NCBI GenBank assembly: GCA_013377095.1
Contig: JACAAY010000011.1
Span: 1-64,000 of the forward strand
Length of the DNA stretch: 64,000 nucleotides
Direction: 5' to 3'
Source of the DNA: Desulfuromonadales bacterium
Lineage (GTDB): Bacteria > Desulfobacterota > Desulfuromonadia > Geobacterales > Pseudopelobacteraceae
Below are positions 9,747 through 19,431 of this stretch, piece by piece. The notes below the pieces were generated by a model. That model had not been told where the DNA came from, ran no database searches, and saw only the letters and a list, made by a program, of their open reading frames with translations. Every line of letters begins with the position of its first letter. Position 1 is the stretch's first letter. The position numbers and the translations under genes were made by a program.

Positions 9747-10979
9747 ATGCACAAACCTGAACTGCTGGCACCTGCCGGAAATATGGAAAAACTGCATATC
9801 GCCATTCATTACGGCGCCGATGCCGTCTATCTGGGAGGCAGAGCCTTTGGCTTGCGCAACCTGGCGGACAACTTCAGCGCGGCTGAAATGGCGGTGGCTC
9901 TCGAGTACTGCCATGCCCGGGGAGTCAAGGCCTACCTGACGGTCAACAGCTACCCACACAACGATGCCCTGGGGCAGTTGGGACAGTATCTGGCCGAGGT
10001 TGCGGAGCTTCCCTTTGACGCCTATATCGTTGCCGATCCCGGCGTCATCGAACTGGTGCGGGAAATTTCTCCCCGGCGTCAACTGCATCTTTCCACCCAG
10101 GTCAACACCATCAATTGGCGCAGCGCGCGTTTTTGGCAACGCCAGGGGATTTCACGGGTCAATCTGGCCCGGGAGATGACCCTTGAGGCGATCGGTGAAA
10201 CCGTGAGCCGCACCACTATGGAGGTGGAGGTTTTTGTCCATGGTGCCCTGTGTATTTCCTACTCCGGTCGCTGTCTGCTTTCCAGCGCCATGGCCGGCCG
10301 TGACGCCAACCAGGGTGAGTGTGCCCACCCCTGTCGCTGGAATTATCACCTGGTGGAGGAACAGCGTCCCGGAGAATATTTTCCGGTGCTGGAGGATGAC
10401 AGCGGTACCTTTATCTTCAATTCCCGAGATCTCTGCCTGTTGGAACAGTTGCCGGAGATCGTATCCAGTGGCGTTGCCTCGCTCAAGATCGAGGGGCGCA
10501 TGAAGGGGATCAACTATGTGGCTTCGGTGTTGCGTGTCTATCGTCAGGCACTGGATGAGTATTGGGCGGACCCGGAGGGGTATCGCTGCCGTCCGGAATG
10601 GATGGAGGAATTGTCCAAGCTGAGCCATCGTGGTTATACCACCGGATTTCTCTTTGGCACGCCCCGCAACGTTGGGCAGGAGTATCACTCTGCCTATATC
10701 CGCAGTCATGAGTTTGTTGGCTTGGTGGAGGAGGTGCGTGATGACGGTTCGGCTGTTGTTGGGGTCCGTAACCGTATCAGCAGGGGGGACGAGCTGGAAT
10801 GTATCGGACCTGATATGCGTTCCGCTGTTCTGCATATGGATGAACTGCACTTGCTTGATCCGCAGGGTGGCACACAGAAGGTCGATGCGGTTAACCCAAA
10901 CCAGCGCTTGGAAATCCGGCCTCCCTTTGCCGTAGATTGTTTTGATCTGCTCCGTCGTGAAAAATCCTCCGCGTCATGA
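9747..10979 (+). CDS. Peptidase U32 family protein
   Basis: A 410-residue protein that begins MHKPELLAPAGNMEKLHIAI, the usual U32 opening. The U32 signature is visible as VFVHGALCISYSGRC. Family members are linked to collagen degradation or, better supported, to tRNA or 23S rRNA hydroxylation (TrhP/RlhA). Four cysteines around SGRC and CAHPCRW fit that Fe-S type. I chose ATG at 9747; an in-frame ATG at 9714 adds 11 residues unlike the family. Its stop overlaps the next start by ATGA, so the two are probably translated together. Confidence 0.9.
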   Translation: MHKPELLAPAGNMEKLHIAIHYGADAVYLGGRAFGLRNLADNFSAAEMAVALEYCHARGVKAYLTVNSYPHNDALGQLGQYLAEVAELPFDAYIVADPGVIELVREISPRRQLHLSTQVNTINWRSARFWQRQGISRVNLAREMTLEAIGETVSRTTMEVEVFVHGALCISYSGRCLLSSAMAGRDANQGECAHPCRWNYHLVEEQRPGEYFPVLEDDSGTFIFNSRDLCLLEQLPEIVSSGVASLKIEGRMKGINYVASVLRVYRQALDEYWADPEGYRCRPEWMEELSKLSHRGYTTGFLFGTPRNVGQEYHSAYIRSHEFVGLVEEVRDDGSAVVGVRNRISRGDELECIGPDMRSAVLHMDELHLLDPQGGTQKVDAVNPNQRLEIRPPFAVDCFDLLRREKSSAS

Positions 10980-12706
10980 AAGATTACAAGGTATATGCCC
11001 ATGGCAGTGCGGATGGCTGGCTTCATGAACTGCTGATTCTGGTGATCGTTCTGTCGATCCCTTTTTTCCAGTATCTGGGAATGCTGCCATTGATGGACCC
11101 GGATGAGGGGCGTTATGCCGAGATTGCCCGCGAAATGCTGGAGCGGGGCGATCTGATCACACCCACCCTCAATTATGTACCCTATTTCGAGAAGCCGCCG
11201 CTGTTGTACTGGGCCAATGCGGCTTCAATCAAGATTTTCGGCCTGAATGAATTTGCTGCCCGTTTCCCCTCGGCGTTGTGCGGCCTTTTGACCGTGCTGG
11301 CTACCTACCTGATCGCCCGGCGCCTCTATGACCGCCGCACAGCGCTGCTCTCCGCTGCAATCCTGGCCACGTCGGCCGGATTCGTACTCCAGTCGCGCAT
11401 CATCCTGACCGACATGATGCTGACATTCTGGTTGACGGCGGCGCTGGGAACGTTTCTGGTGGCCAGCCAGCGTTATGAGAGGCCGCGCGACAGCAGCGTT
11501 CCCTGGTACCTTTTCTACCTGTTCTGCGCCCTGGCTGTATTGACCAAGGGTTTGATCGGCATTGTCTTTCCTGCCGGAATCCTCTTTTTTTTCCTTCTGC
11601 TAACCAGACGCTGGGAGTTGCTGGCCCGGATGCGCTTCGGAACCGGTTTGCTGCTGTTTCTGGTGGTGGCTGCTCCCTGGTTTGTGATGGTGTCGGTGAA
11701 AAACCCCGGATTCGCCCGTTTCTTTTTTATTCACGAGCACTTCGAGCGTTTCACCAGCACGGTGCATGGCCGCAGCAAACCATTCTGGTTTTTTGTGCCG
11801 GTGCTTGCCGTCACCATGCTGCCCTGGTCCTTTTTTATTCCCGCGGCGTTGGCAAAAGCCTGGCGGGAACAGGGGCGTGAAGCGGGCAGGAGCGGACTCT
11901 ACCTTCTGATCTGGATTGTGGTGATTTTTCTGTTCTTTTCAAAGTCAGACTCCATGTTGACCCCCTATGTTCTACCGATTTTTCCACCTCTTGCCATTCT
12001 GGTAGCCCATCGCATCAAGGGGGAACTGGAACGGCGCGGGCGGGGCCTGCTGTCTGCGACGCGCGTGCTGGGAGCTGCTCTGGTCATGCTCGGCATTGCG
12101 GCGCTTGGATACGCCTGGGTGCCCCCGGCTACTGCTCGTCTTGCGGATTTCTTGCCCAGCCAGGCCGGTTCGTTGAATCAGTTCATCAACCATGCCCCGC
12201 GTGTCTCTATTGCCACGTGCATTATTATGGGTGCTTTGTTACTCATTCAGGGGGTGGTTGCCCTGGCATGTGCCGCACGGAAGCCGGGGCGGGTGTTGAT
12301 GGTGCTTCTGGCCTGCTCCTTTTTGATAGAAATCCTCGTTCCGCGCCTGATCATGGATACAATCGCCCAGGCAGAGTCGCCTCGGGACCTTGCCCTGAAG
12401 GCCGCTTCGTTTGCTGGTCCTCAGACGCGCATCGTTACGATCGGCCCCATGCAGGCGGTCTCCTGGTATACCGGACAACGGGTACTGGTGGCCGGTATGC
12501 GCGATGAGCTGGAATTTGGGAGCAAACAGGGGGATCAGTCGGCCTGGTTTCCCGATCCGGCAGCGTTATTGGGACTGTGGCGGGGAAAGGTACCGCTCCT
12601 GATTATCCTCGGAAAGAAAGATTTCAACTACCTGCACGTGGCCCTTCACCCCAAACCCCGTATCGTGATGGAGTCGGGGCAGCGCCTTTTGATCAGTAAC
12701 CGTTGA
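10976..12706 (+). CDS. ArnT-like membrane glycosyltransferase
   Basis: A 576-residue integral membrane protein with about a dozen hydrophobic segments. The periplasmic loop motif PLMDPDEGRYAEIAREML near the N-terminus and YFEKPPLLYW are characteristic of the GT83/PMT-related ArnT family, which transfers a sugar from undecaprenyl phosphate to lipid A or another acceptor. It overlaps the U32 gene by ATGA and is followed by an ArnB-like aminotransferase, so an aminosugar modification of the cell surface is plausible, but the sugar and acceptor are unknown. Confidence 0.85.
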   Translation: MKDYKVYAHGSADGWLHELLILVIVLSIPFFQYLGMLPLMDPDEGRYAEIAREMLERGDLITPTLNYVPYFEKPPLLYWANAASIKIFGLNEFAARFPSALCGLLTVLATYLIARRLYDRRTALLSAAILATSAGFVLQSRIILTDMMLTFWLTAALGTFLVASQRYERPRDSSVPWYLFYLFCALAVLTKGLIGIVFPAGILFFFLLLTRRWELLARMRFGTGLLLFLVVAAPWFVMVSVKNPGFARFFFIHEHFERFTSTVHGRSKPFWFFVPVLAVTMLPWSFFIPAALAKAWREQGREAGRSGLYLLIWIVVIFLFFSKSDSMLTPYVLPIFPPLAILVAHRIKGELERRGRGLLSATRVLGAALVMLGIAALGYAWVPPATARLADFLPSQAGSLNQFINHAPRVSIATCIIMGALLLIQGVVALACAARKPGRVLMVLLACSFLIEILVPRLIMDTIAQAESPRDLALKAASFAGPQTRIVTIGPMQAVSWYTGQRVLVAGMRDELEFGSKQGDQSAWFPDPAALLGLWRGKVPLLIILGKKDFNYLHVALHPKPRIVMESGQRLLISNR

Positions 12707-12818
12707 AAAACAGTGTATTCAGTCAGAATGCACACAAATCACCAAGGACTTTTTCCGTTTGGTTCTGTTGTCTAAAACGGAACATGTCGTCTGGATCTAT
12801 TAAGGAGAAAACTTTTTC

Positions 12819-13982
12819 ATGCGCACAACGTTCCTGCCCTTTTCCACCCCAACCATAGAAGATGCCGAGATTAATGAGGTTGTTGACTCTCTCAAATCCG
12901 GCTGGATCACCACGGGACCCAAGGTTAAACGCTTTGAGGAGGCCTTCAGGGCCTATGTGGGAGCGCCCTTTGCAATTCCGCTCAGTTCCGCCACGGCTGG
13001 CTTGCACCTGACCCTGCTGGCGCTGGGGATCGGGGAGGGGGACGAGATCATCACCACGCCCATGACCTTTGCCTCCACCGTCAGCATGATCGTGCTCTGC
13101 GGTGCCACACCGGTGCTGGCGGATATCGAGCCGGGCACCCTCAATATCGACGTCAGCAAGGTCCGCGACAAGATCACCCCGCGAACCAAGGCCATCATAC
13201 CGGTGCATTTTGCCGGACAGTCCTGCGACATGGACCCGCTCTTTAGCCTGGCTGCCGAATTCGGCGTGAAAATCATCGAGGATGCCGCCCATGCCGCCGG
13301 GACAGAATACAAGGGAAAACGGATCGGCTCACTGAAGTCCATTTCGATCTTCTCCTTCCACCCCAACAAGAACATCACCACGGGAGAGGGTGGTATGGTC
13401 TGCACGGCCGATGAAGCGTTGGCTGAGGAAGTCTCCCTGCTCAAGTTTCATGGTATGAATCGCGAAGCCTGGAAACGATTTGCCGCCAGCGGCAGCCCCA
13501 ATTACGACATCATGCTGCCCGGCTTCAAGTACAATATGATGGATATCCAGGCTGCCATCGGCATTCACCAGCTGCCGAAACTGGACAACTTCATCGACAG
13601 GCGCAGGGATATCGCCGAGTTTTACAACCGGGAACTGGTCGACCTCGATGAACTGGCCCTGCCCACCTATGCACCCTACCGGCAGCGCCATGCCTGGCAC
13701 CTGTATACCCCGCTGGTCCGGATCGAACAGCTTACCATCGATCGTGACCGGTTTATGGAGGAACTGAAGAAACACAATATCGGCAGCGGGCTGCACTACA
13801 AGGCCATTCATCACCACGCCTGGTATCGCAAAAACAAGCCGGTTCCGGACAATGCTCTGCCCATTGCCAGCTACGCTTCGGAGCGGATTCTGTCACTGCC
13901 GCTCTTCCCTAAGATGACCATGGATGATGCCGGTGATGTGGTTGAGGCGGTCAAGAGCGTTATTATGGAATTCAGGAGATAG
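12819..13982 (+). CDS. DegT/DnrJ/EryC1 aminotransferase, ArnB-like
   Basis: A 387-residue PLP enzyme that aminates a nucleotide keto-sugar. The PLP lysine lies in FHPNKNITTGEGG, and DAAHAAGTEYKG supplies the conserved aspartate. The opening PFSTPTIEDAEINEVVDSLKSGWITTGP is typical of ArnB-like members. It has a good ribosome site (TAAGGAG). The position after an ArnT-like transferase suggests UDP-Ara4N-type biosynthesis, but ArnA-type genes are not in this window. Confidence 0.88.
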   Translation: MRTTFLPFSTPTIEDAEINEVVDSLKSGWITTGPKVKRFEEAFRAYVGAPFAIPLSSATAGLHLTLLALGIGEGDEIITTPMTFASTVSMIVLCGATPVLADIEPGTLNIDVSKVRDKITPRTKAIIPVHFAGQSCDMDPLFSLAAEFGVKIIEDAAHAAGTEYKGKRIGSLKSISIFSFHPNKNITTGEGGMVCTADEALAEEVSLLKFHGMNREAWKRFAASGSPNYDIMLPGFKYNMMDIQAAIGIHQLPKLDNFIDRRRDIAEFYNRELVDLDELALPTYAPYRQRHAWHLYTPLVRIEQLTIDRDRFMEELKKHNIGSGLHYKAIHHHAWYRKNKPVPDNALPIASYASERILSLPLFPKMTMDDAGDVVEAVKSVIMEFRR

Positions 13983-13991
13983 TGCATACCC

Positions 13992-15368
13992 ATGACCACC
14001 CCTGATCTTCGTAAACTCCCCCCCCAGAGCCTAGAGGCTGAAATGTCCGTGCTGGGGGGTATACTGATCGACAACGACGCCATCAACCGGGTGCTGGAGA
14101 TCCTGGCAGCAGAAGATTTTTATCGGGAAAGTCACCGCAAGATCTTTCAGGCCATGATGCGCCTCTCTGACCAGCGCGAACCGTGCGATCTGATCACCCT
14201 GTCCGACATGCTCAAAAAAGCGGGCGAGCTGGAAGAGGTGGGAGGTGCATCCTACCTGCTGACTCTGGTGGATTACGTTCCCACGGCAGCCAATATCTCC
14301 TATTACTGCAAAATCGTGAAGGAAAAATCCATCAACCGCAAGTTGATCAGCGTGGCCACCGAGATCGTAACCCGCGGTTACGATGAACAGGCGGATATCA
14401 ACGAGTTGCTGGATATGGCCCAGAAAAACATCTACGAAATTTCCGAAAACAAATTGCGTCCCCAGTATGTACCGGTCCAGGCGGTTCTCAAGGAAGCCTT
14501 CACCATCCTAAAGGATCTGCATGACCGCAAGGAGCATGTCACCGGCACTCCCACCGGTTATGTGGATCTGGATCACATGACTGCCGGTTTTCAGCCGGGC
14601 GATCTGATTATCGTGGCTGCCCGTCCCTCCATGGGTAAGACAACCCTGGCCCTGAATATTGCCGAATACGCCAGCGCCGACCCTCACAACAAGAAAAAAG
14701 TGCCTTCGGTGATCTTCTCGCTGGAGATGGGCAAGGAACAGCTGGTGATGCGTTTTCTGGCGTCCATTGCCAAGGTTGATTTCGGCAGGATGCGTACCGG
14801 ACACTTCCTTGATTCGGACTGGCCCCGTCTCACCAGGGCGGCCGGAATCCTGCACGATTCAAAAATATTCATCGACGATACTCCGGCCATCTCCGTTCTG
14901 GAGTTACGCTCAAAGGCGCGTCGCCTGAAGAGTGAACATGATATCGGCCTGATCATCATCGACTACCTGCAGCTGATGCGGGGCGGCGCTAACCCCGAAT
15001 CACGCCAGCAGGAGATTTCAGAGATTTCCCGCTCGCTGAAGGCTCTGGCCAAGGAACTGGGTGTGCCCGTAATTGCCCTGTCACAGCTCAACCGCGAGCT
15101 GGAAAAACGGGCCGACAAACGCCCCATGATGAGCGACCTGCGCGAATCGGGAGCAATCGAACAGGATGCCGATGTGATCATGTTTGTCTACCGTGAGGCG
15201 GTGTACTGCGAACAGTGCCGCAAGCGTGACGGATCCTGCACCCAGAACCACGAGCGCAACTCAGAGATCATCATCGGCAAACAGCGTAACGGAGCCATCG
15301 GCACCGTCAATCTGGCTTTCTTCGGCGAACACACCCGTTTCGAGAATCTGAGTAACCGGGAAGGCTGA
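13992..15368 (+). CDS. dnaB: Replicative DNA helicase DnaB
   Basis: A 458-residue hexameric helicase that unwinds DNA ahead of the replisome. It has the N-terminal DnaG-binding domain (KLPPQSLEAEMSVLGGILID) and a RecA-like C-terminal domain with Walker A (ARPSMGKTTLALNIAE), Walker B (LIIIDYLQLM) and the QLNRELEKRADKRP and SGAIEQDADVI motifs. No intein is present in these motifs. It follows the aminotransferase by 9 bp. Confidence 0.97.
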   Translation: MTTPDLRKLPPQSLEAEMSVLGGILIDNDAINRVLEILAAEDFYRESHRKIFQAMMRLSDQREPCDLITLSDMLKKAGELEEVGGASYLLTLVDYVPTAANISYYCKIVKEKSINRKLISVATEIVTRGYDEQADINELLDMAQKNIYEISENKLRPQYVPVQAVLKEAFTILKDLHDRKEHVTGTPTGYVDLDHMTAGFQPGDLIIVAARPSMGKTTLALNIAEYASADPHNKKKVPSVIFSLEMGKEQLVMRFLASIAKVDFGRMRTGHFLDSDWPRLTRAAGILHDSKIFIDDTPAISVLELRSKARRLKSEHDIGLIIIDYLQLMRGGANPESRQQEISEISRSLKALAKELGVPVIALSQLNRELEKRADKRPMMSDLRESGAIEQDADVIMFVYREAVYCEQCRKRDGSCTQNHERNSEIIIGKQRNGAIGTVNLAFFGEHTRFENLSNREG

Positions 15369-15456
15369 GTCCTGGTTGACATCGTTGAGAGTCCGTGTTT
15401 TGAATATTGCCTGACCCGTTTTCATGGTATGAAGGGTTCATCAGGGGAGACGAATC

Positions 15457-17103
15457 ATGGTGGAGTTCACAAAAAAAGGCACTCTGGGATCCATTCTCGC
15501 TGCATCGCGGATCATCACCGAGACTGATGTTCAAGCAGCTCTTGAAGAACAGGCGCGAACCGGCTGCCGTTTGGGAGAAGCTCTGATCAACATGGGAATT
15601 GTTTCCCAGGAGGATGTGGACTGGGCGCTTTCCAACCAGCTGGACATACCTTTTATTCGGCTCAAACGGGATCTGATCGACCTTGATGTCATCGCCCTTG
15701 TGCCGGCTGCTATGGCCCGCACGTTCACCTGTATTCCGCTGTTTCTGGCGGGAGATGAGCTGAATGTCGCCATTGACGATCCACTCAACCGAACCGCCAT
15801 CGAGTCAATTGAACGGCACTCCGGCCGGCGCGTCAGCATCTCCGTAGCCCTGTCCGCTGAAATCATGGAGATGATCCATGAATGTTACGGTCCTGATCGG
15901 CATGAAAACCTGGGCTTCGAATCGTCAGCTTTTTCCGTATCGGTCCTGGAGCTGATCAACTCAGACCTGAGCGGCGCCAAGCTGCTGGACTGCCTGCTGA
16001 TCACCACCCTCAAGAACCAGTTATGTACATTATCCCTGCACTCGCTTGGCAGTCGGGTGCAGATCCGGGGGCGACGCGCGACCGGTTCGCATGAAATCGG
16101 GACCCTGTCATCGGGATATTTTCCCGCTTTTGCCCGTAACCTGTGTACGCGCGCCTGCATCATCCCGGATGAAGACTCCGTCTCCAGCGGATGTTTCGGT
16201 TTTGAGTACCGCAACAGGAGTTTTGAGTTTCATGTGGCAATCATGCGGGCACCAGCGGGTGACTACATAACGATACGCCCGCGGATTCCGGAACGAATCC
16301 CCGAACGACTGGCCGACCTGGATCTGGTGCAGGAACAGCGCGACGCCTTTTGTCTTCTGGCCCGGGCCGAACGGGGAATGACTTTTTTTGCTTCCCGCGC
16401 CAAGCAGGAACGTAATCGCTCCATGGAACTCATGCTGGGGGAGGCGGAGACAGAGGGGAAAACCGTGCTGGTTCTTGGTGAAGGAGTCGGCTGGATTAAA
16501 AACCGCTTTCCGCGTGTACCGCTCCCGGATGGCGCATCGGAGCGTGCCCGGCTGATCACGGCGGCTCTTGATCATGACCCGGATATTCTCGTCATTGAGG
16601 AGTTGAATGAAGAACTTTCCCTGGCTGCCGCCTGCAGAGCTGCCCTGCGCGGAGTGCGGGTGTTGGCTGGTCTGGATGTGCGGGGTACCCGCGCCGCCCT
16701 GCGCCATCTGCAGTACCAGCAGCAGGATATCCCTCTGTCACAGTGTATCAATGGCTTGATCTCATTCAAGGGGGTACGCTGTCTCTGCACAGAATGCCGG
16801 ATAGAATATACGCCGACAGCTGAGGAGTTGTCCGTGATGGGGCTGGAACAGCTTCCTGACACCTTTTTTCGTTCCAACGGTTGTGATGCCTGCGGAGAGA
16901 GTGGCTTTCGGGAACGGCGTGTTCTGATGGATGTGCTGCCTTTTGATGACGAACTACGGCGGATTTTCCGGCAGACCGGCGATGCGGTTGCCCTGGAAGG
17001 GTATCTCTCCAGGAACTGCCACGGTATTGCTCGGGAAGGGTTGAGGCTGTTGAACGAGGGTGAACTGTCTCCGGAAGAGTATGCTTCCTCGGTGATGATG
17101 TAG
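15457..17103 (+). CDS. Degenerate GspE/PilB-family protein lacking Walker A
   Basis: A 548-residue protein with an N-terminal MshEN/GspE-N domain (about 1-150, LGSILAASRIITETDVQAAL and LGEALINMGIVSQEDVDWAL). The rest follows the PilB/GspE ATPase fold, including the zinc-binding region CLCTECRIEYTP...CDACGESGF and a Walker B-like stretch DPDILVIEELNEE. The nucleotide-binding GPTGSGKTT is replaced by RGMTFFASRAKQ, and the usual STLHTND is AGLDVRGT, so ATP hydrolysis is unlikely. It ends 118 bp before pilT, suggesting a regulatory or structural role in a pilus or secretion motor. Ribosome site AGGGGAG precedes ATG 15457. Confidence 0.75.
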   Translation: MVEFTKKGTLGSILAASRIITETDVQAALEEQARTGCRLGEALINMGIVSQEDVDWALSNQLDIPFIRLKRDLIDLDVIALVPAAMARTFTCIPLFLAGDELNVAIDDPLNRTAIESIERHSGRRVSISVALSAEIMEMIHECYGPDRHENLGFESSAFSVSVLELINSDLSGAKLLDCLLITTLKNQLCTLSLHSLGSRVQIRGRRATGSHEIGTLSSGYFPAFARNLCTRACIIPDEDSVSSGCFGFEYRNRSFEFHVAIMRAPAGDYITIRPRIPERIPERLADLDLVQEQRDAFCLLARAERGMTFFASRAKQERNRSMELMLGEAETEGKTVLVLGEGVGWIKNRFPRVPLPDGASERARLITAALDHDPDILVIEELNEELSLAAACRAALRGVRVLAGLDVRGTRAALRHLQYQQQDIPLSQCINGLISFKGVRCLCTECRIEYTPTAEELSVMGLEQLPDTFFRSNGCDACGESGFRERRVLMDVLPFDDELRRIFRQTGDAVALEGYLSRNCHGIAREGLRLLNEGELSPEEYASSVMM

Positions 17104-17221
17104 GATCCCTCTTCTCCGGCCAATTCCGGTTTGGAACGGTAATGAATCTCTCTTTCGGGCGGGATTGGGCAGGAATGAGTCATTTGATTGCGCGTGGTTT
17201 GAACGCTTTCCGGGAGTTTTT

Positions 17222-18298
17222 ATGGCACGAATAGACGCACTCTTCAGGATGATGAAAGAACAGGGAGCCTCCGATCTGCACCTCTCCACCGGAAATCCTC
17301 CCATTTTCCGTCTGCATGGCGAGATGGTCCGCCTCAATTTCAAGACTCTGGGTCATGACGAGCTGAGGTCGATCCTGTTCGAGATTCTCGATTCGAAGCA
17401 GAAGGAGCAGTTCGAGGCGACCAAGGACCTTGATTTTGCCTATTCCGTGGCGGACCTGGCGCGTTTCCGGGGCAATATCCTCATGCAGCATCGTGGTATT
17501 GCCGCTGTTTTCCGCATCATCCCCGCCAAGATCCTCTCCGCCGATGAACTGGGTTTGCCGGACGGGGTGCGGCGTATGACCAATTTCAAAAAGGGGATGG
17601 TGCTGGTTACCGGTCCGACCGGTTCAGGCAAGTCCACCACCCTGGCGTCCATGATCGACCTGATCAATTCCACCCGCAAGGAACATATTCTGACCCTGGA
17701 AGACCCGCTGGAGTTTATTCATGAGAACAAACTGTCCCTGCTTAACCAGCGCCAGATCGGGGAACATACCGTTAGCTTCGCCTCGGCCCTCAAGGCGGCA
17801 CTTCGCGAGGATCCTGACATCATCCTGGTGGGAGAGATGCGCGATCTGGAGACCATCCAGCTGGCCATGAGCGCCGCCGAGACCGGTCATCTGGTCTTTG
17901 GCACCCTGCACACCAATACGGCCGCCAAGACCATCGACCGGATCATCGATGTGTTTCCCACCGATCAGCAGCAACAGGTGCGGGCCATGTTGTCCGAGTC
18001 GCTGAAGGGAGTTGTTTGTCAGCAGCTTCTCAAGACCGCGGAGGGGAAGGGGCGTGTGGCCGCCTTCGAGATCATGCTCGGTACGCCGGCAATTGCCAAC
18101 CTGATCCGCGAAGCCAAGACCCACCAGATCACCTCCATCATCCAGACCGCCAAGAAGGATGGTATGCAGTTGATGGATCAGCATCTGCTGGACCTGCTGA
18201 AGACAAAAAAGGTCAACCCGGAAGAGGCCTACCGCTGCGCAATCGACAAGAAACAGTTCGAGCAGTACCTGTCGGTGGGCAGCGCCCCGGTGGAATAG
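17222..18298 (+). CDS. pilT: Type IV pilus retraction ATPase PilT
   Basis: A 358-residue PilT. Walker A is TGPTGSGKSTT (about residue 130), Walker B is DPDIILVGEMRD, and the C-terminal PilT motif is AIANLIREAKTHQI. The start is taken at ATG 17222, giving MARIDALFRMMKEQGASDLH, the family start; the open frame extends upstream without support. PilT depolymerises pili for twitching motility. The neighbouring Walker A-less paralogue could work with it. Confidence 0.95.
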   Translation: MARIDALFRMMKEQGASDLHLSTGNPPIFRLHGEMVRLNFKTLGHDELRSILFEILDSKQKEQFEATKDLDFAYSVADLARFRGNILMQHRGIAAVFRIIPAKILSADELGLPDGVRRMTNFKKGMVLVTGPTGSGKSTTLASMIDLINSTRKEHILTLEDPLEFIHENKLSLLNQRQIGEHTVSFASALKAALREDPDIILVGEMRDLETIQLAMSAAETGHLVFGTLHTNTAAKTIDRIIDVFPTDQQQQVRAMLSESLKGVVCQQLLKTAEGKGRVAAFEIMLGTPAIANLIREAKTHQITSIIQTAKKDGMQLMDQHLLDLLKTKKVNPEEAYRCAIDKKQFEQYLSVGSAPVE

Positions 18299-18334
18299 AG
18301 AAATGAATACGATGACGGATAGGCGAGGAATACG

Positions 18335-18817
18335 ATGAATTTCAATCATTTTGATGAGAGCGGCCATGCCGTGATGGTGGATGTGAGTTCGAAGCAGCCG
18401 ACTCTGCGTACGGCAATTGCTGCGGCGCTGGTTGGTATGTCGCCGGAGTTGCTGGCTGCCGTCCAGAGCGGTGGCGTGGCCAAGGGTGATGTTCTGGGAG
18501 TGGCGCGTCTGGCCGGTATCATGGCGGCCAAGAAGACCCCTGACCTGATTCCGCTTTCCCATCCCCTGGCGATCCATTCCGTGTCCGTGGATTTCGCGCT
18601 GGACAGCGACGCCGGGACGATCGAGGTGCGCTGCACGGTCCGTGCGCTGGAGCGCACCGGCGTGGAGATGGAAGCCATGACCGGTGCCACCCTGGCGGCC
18701 CTGACCATCTATGACATGTGCAAGGGAGCCGACAAAACCATCACCATCGGCGACATAAAACTGCTCTACAAGGAGGGTGGCAAGAGCGGCGTGTTCCACC
18801 GGCAGGTGGGGCAATGA
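18335..18817 (+). CDS. moaC: Cyclic pyranopterin monophosphate synthase MoaC
   Basis: A 160-residue protein for the second step of molybdopterin synthesis. Conserved stretches are KGDVLGVARLAGIMAAKKT, LIPLSHPLAI and GVEMEAMTGATLAAL...DMCKG. The length is normal. Its stop overlaps the mogA start as ATGA, so the two molybdenum cofactor genes form an operon. Spacing to pilT is 36 bp, so it may share that transcript. Confidence 0.96.
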   Translation: MNFNHFDESGHAVMVDVSSKQPTLRTAIAAALVGMSPELLAAVQSGGVAKGDVLGVARLAGIMAAKKTPDLIPLSHPLAIHSVSVDFALDSDAGTIEVRCTVRALERTGVEMEAMTGATLAALTIYDMCKGADKTITIGDIKLLYKEGGKSGVFHRQVGQ

Positions 18818-19311
18818 GAGCGGCAATTCTGACGCTGAGCGACAAGGGGGCACGGGGCGAACGTGTCGATGAGAGTGGTCCGGCTTTGTCGGCCTGGCTG
18901 GCCGAGCGGAGCGTAGCCACGGTGCGCAGCCAGATCATCCCCGATGATTTTGAGACGATTGTTGTTACCCTGACCGAGTGGGCCGATGCTGATATAGCCG
19001 ACCTGATCCTGACTACCGGTGGCACCGGTGTGTCACCACGCGATGTAACTCCCGAGGCCACCATGCAGGTAGCGCAGCGCCTGATACCGGGGCTTGGCGA
19101 GCTGATGCGGCTGAAGAGCATGGAAAAGACAACCATGGCCTTCCTGTCGCGGGCCGTGGGAGCTATACGCGCCAGGACACTGATCATCAACCTTCCGGGC
19201 AGCCCCAAGGGCGCGCGGGAAAACCTGGAGGCGGTCTGGCCGGTGGTTGGCCATGCGGTGGAAAAGATCCGGGGAGACGAACAGGACTGCGGCGGGAGAT
19301 TTGATCGTTAA
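18814..19311 (+). CDS. mogA: Molybdopterin adenylyltransferase, MogA/MoaB type
   Basis: A 165-residue protein starting at ATG 18814 inside the ATGA overlap with moaC (MRAAILTLSDKGARGERVDE). It has the MoaB/Mog fold motifs LILTTGGTGVSPRDVTPEAT and INLPGSPKGARENL. It adenylylates molybdopterin before molybdate insertion. The longer upstream frame runs within moaC and is rejected. Confidence 0.94.
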   Translation: MRAAILTLSDKGARGERVDESGPALSAWLAERSVATVRSQIIPDDFETIVVTLTEWADADIADLILTTGGTGVSPRDVTPEATMQVAQRLIPGLGELMRLKSMEKTTMAFLSRAVGAIRARTLIINLPGSPKGARENLEAVWPVVGHAVEKIRGDEQDCGGRFDR

Positions 19312-19360
19312 TCGAAGACGGTCGCGATTGATCAGAATCGAAAATTACATGACTGATTAT

Positions 19361-19395
19361 GCAACAGCCTGCCGCTATCCGCGGTAGGCTGTTGC
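19361..19395. terminator. Hairpin terminator between mogA and the convergent small gene
   Basis: A 15-bp stem (GCAACAGCCTGCCGC with its complement, one G-T wobble) and a TATCC loop lie between the mogA stop and the convergent gene ending at 19432. The flanking T runs are weak on both strands. It probably serves transcripts from both sides. Confidence 0.65.
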
Positions 19396-19431
19396 ATTAT
19401 TCTGTTCATGACGTGAGCAGAATCCTCTGCG

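Noticed and set aside
9597-10139. N-terminal extension of the CpoB-like protein
   Set aside because: The frame overlaps the divergent U32 gene; the lipobox and a good ribosome site support the start at 9596.
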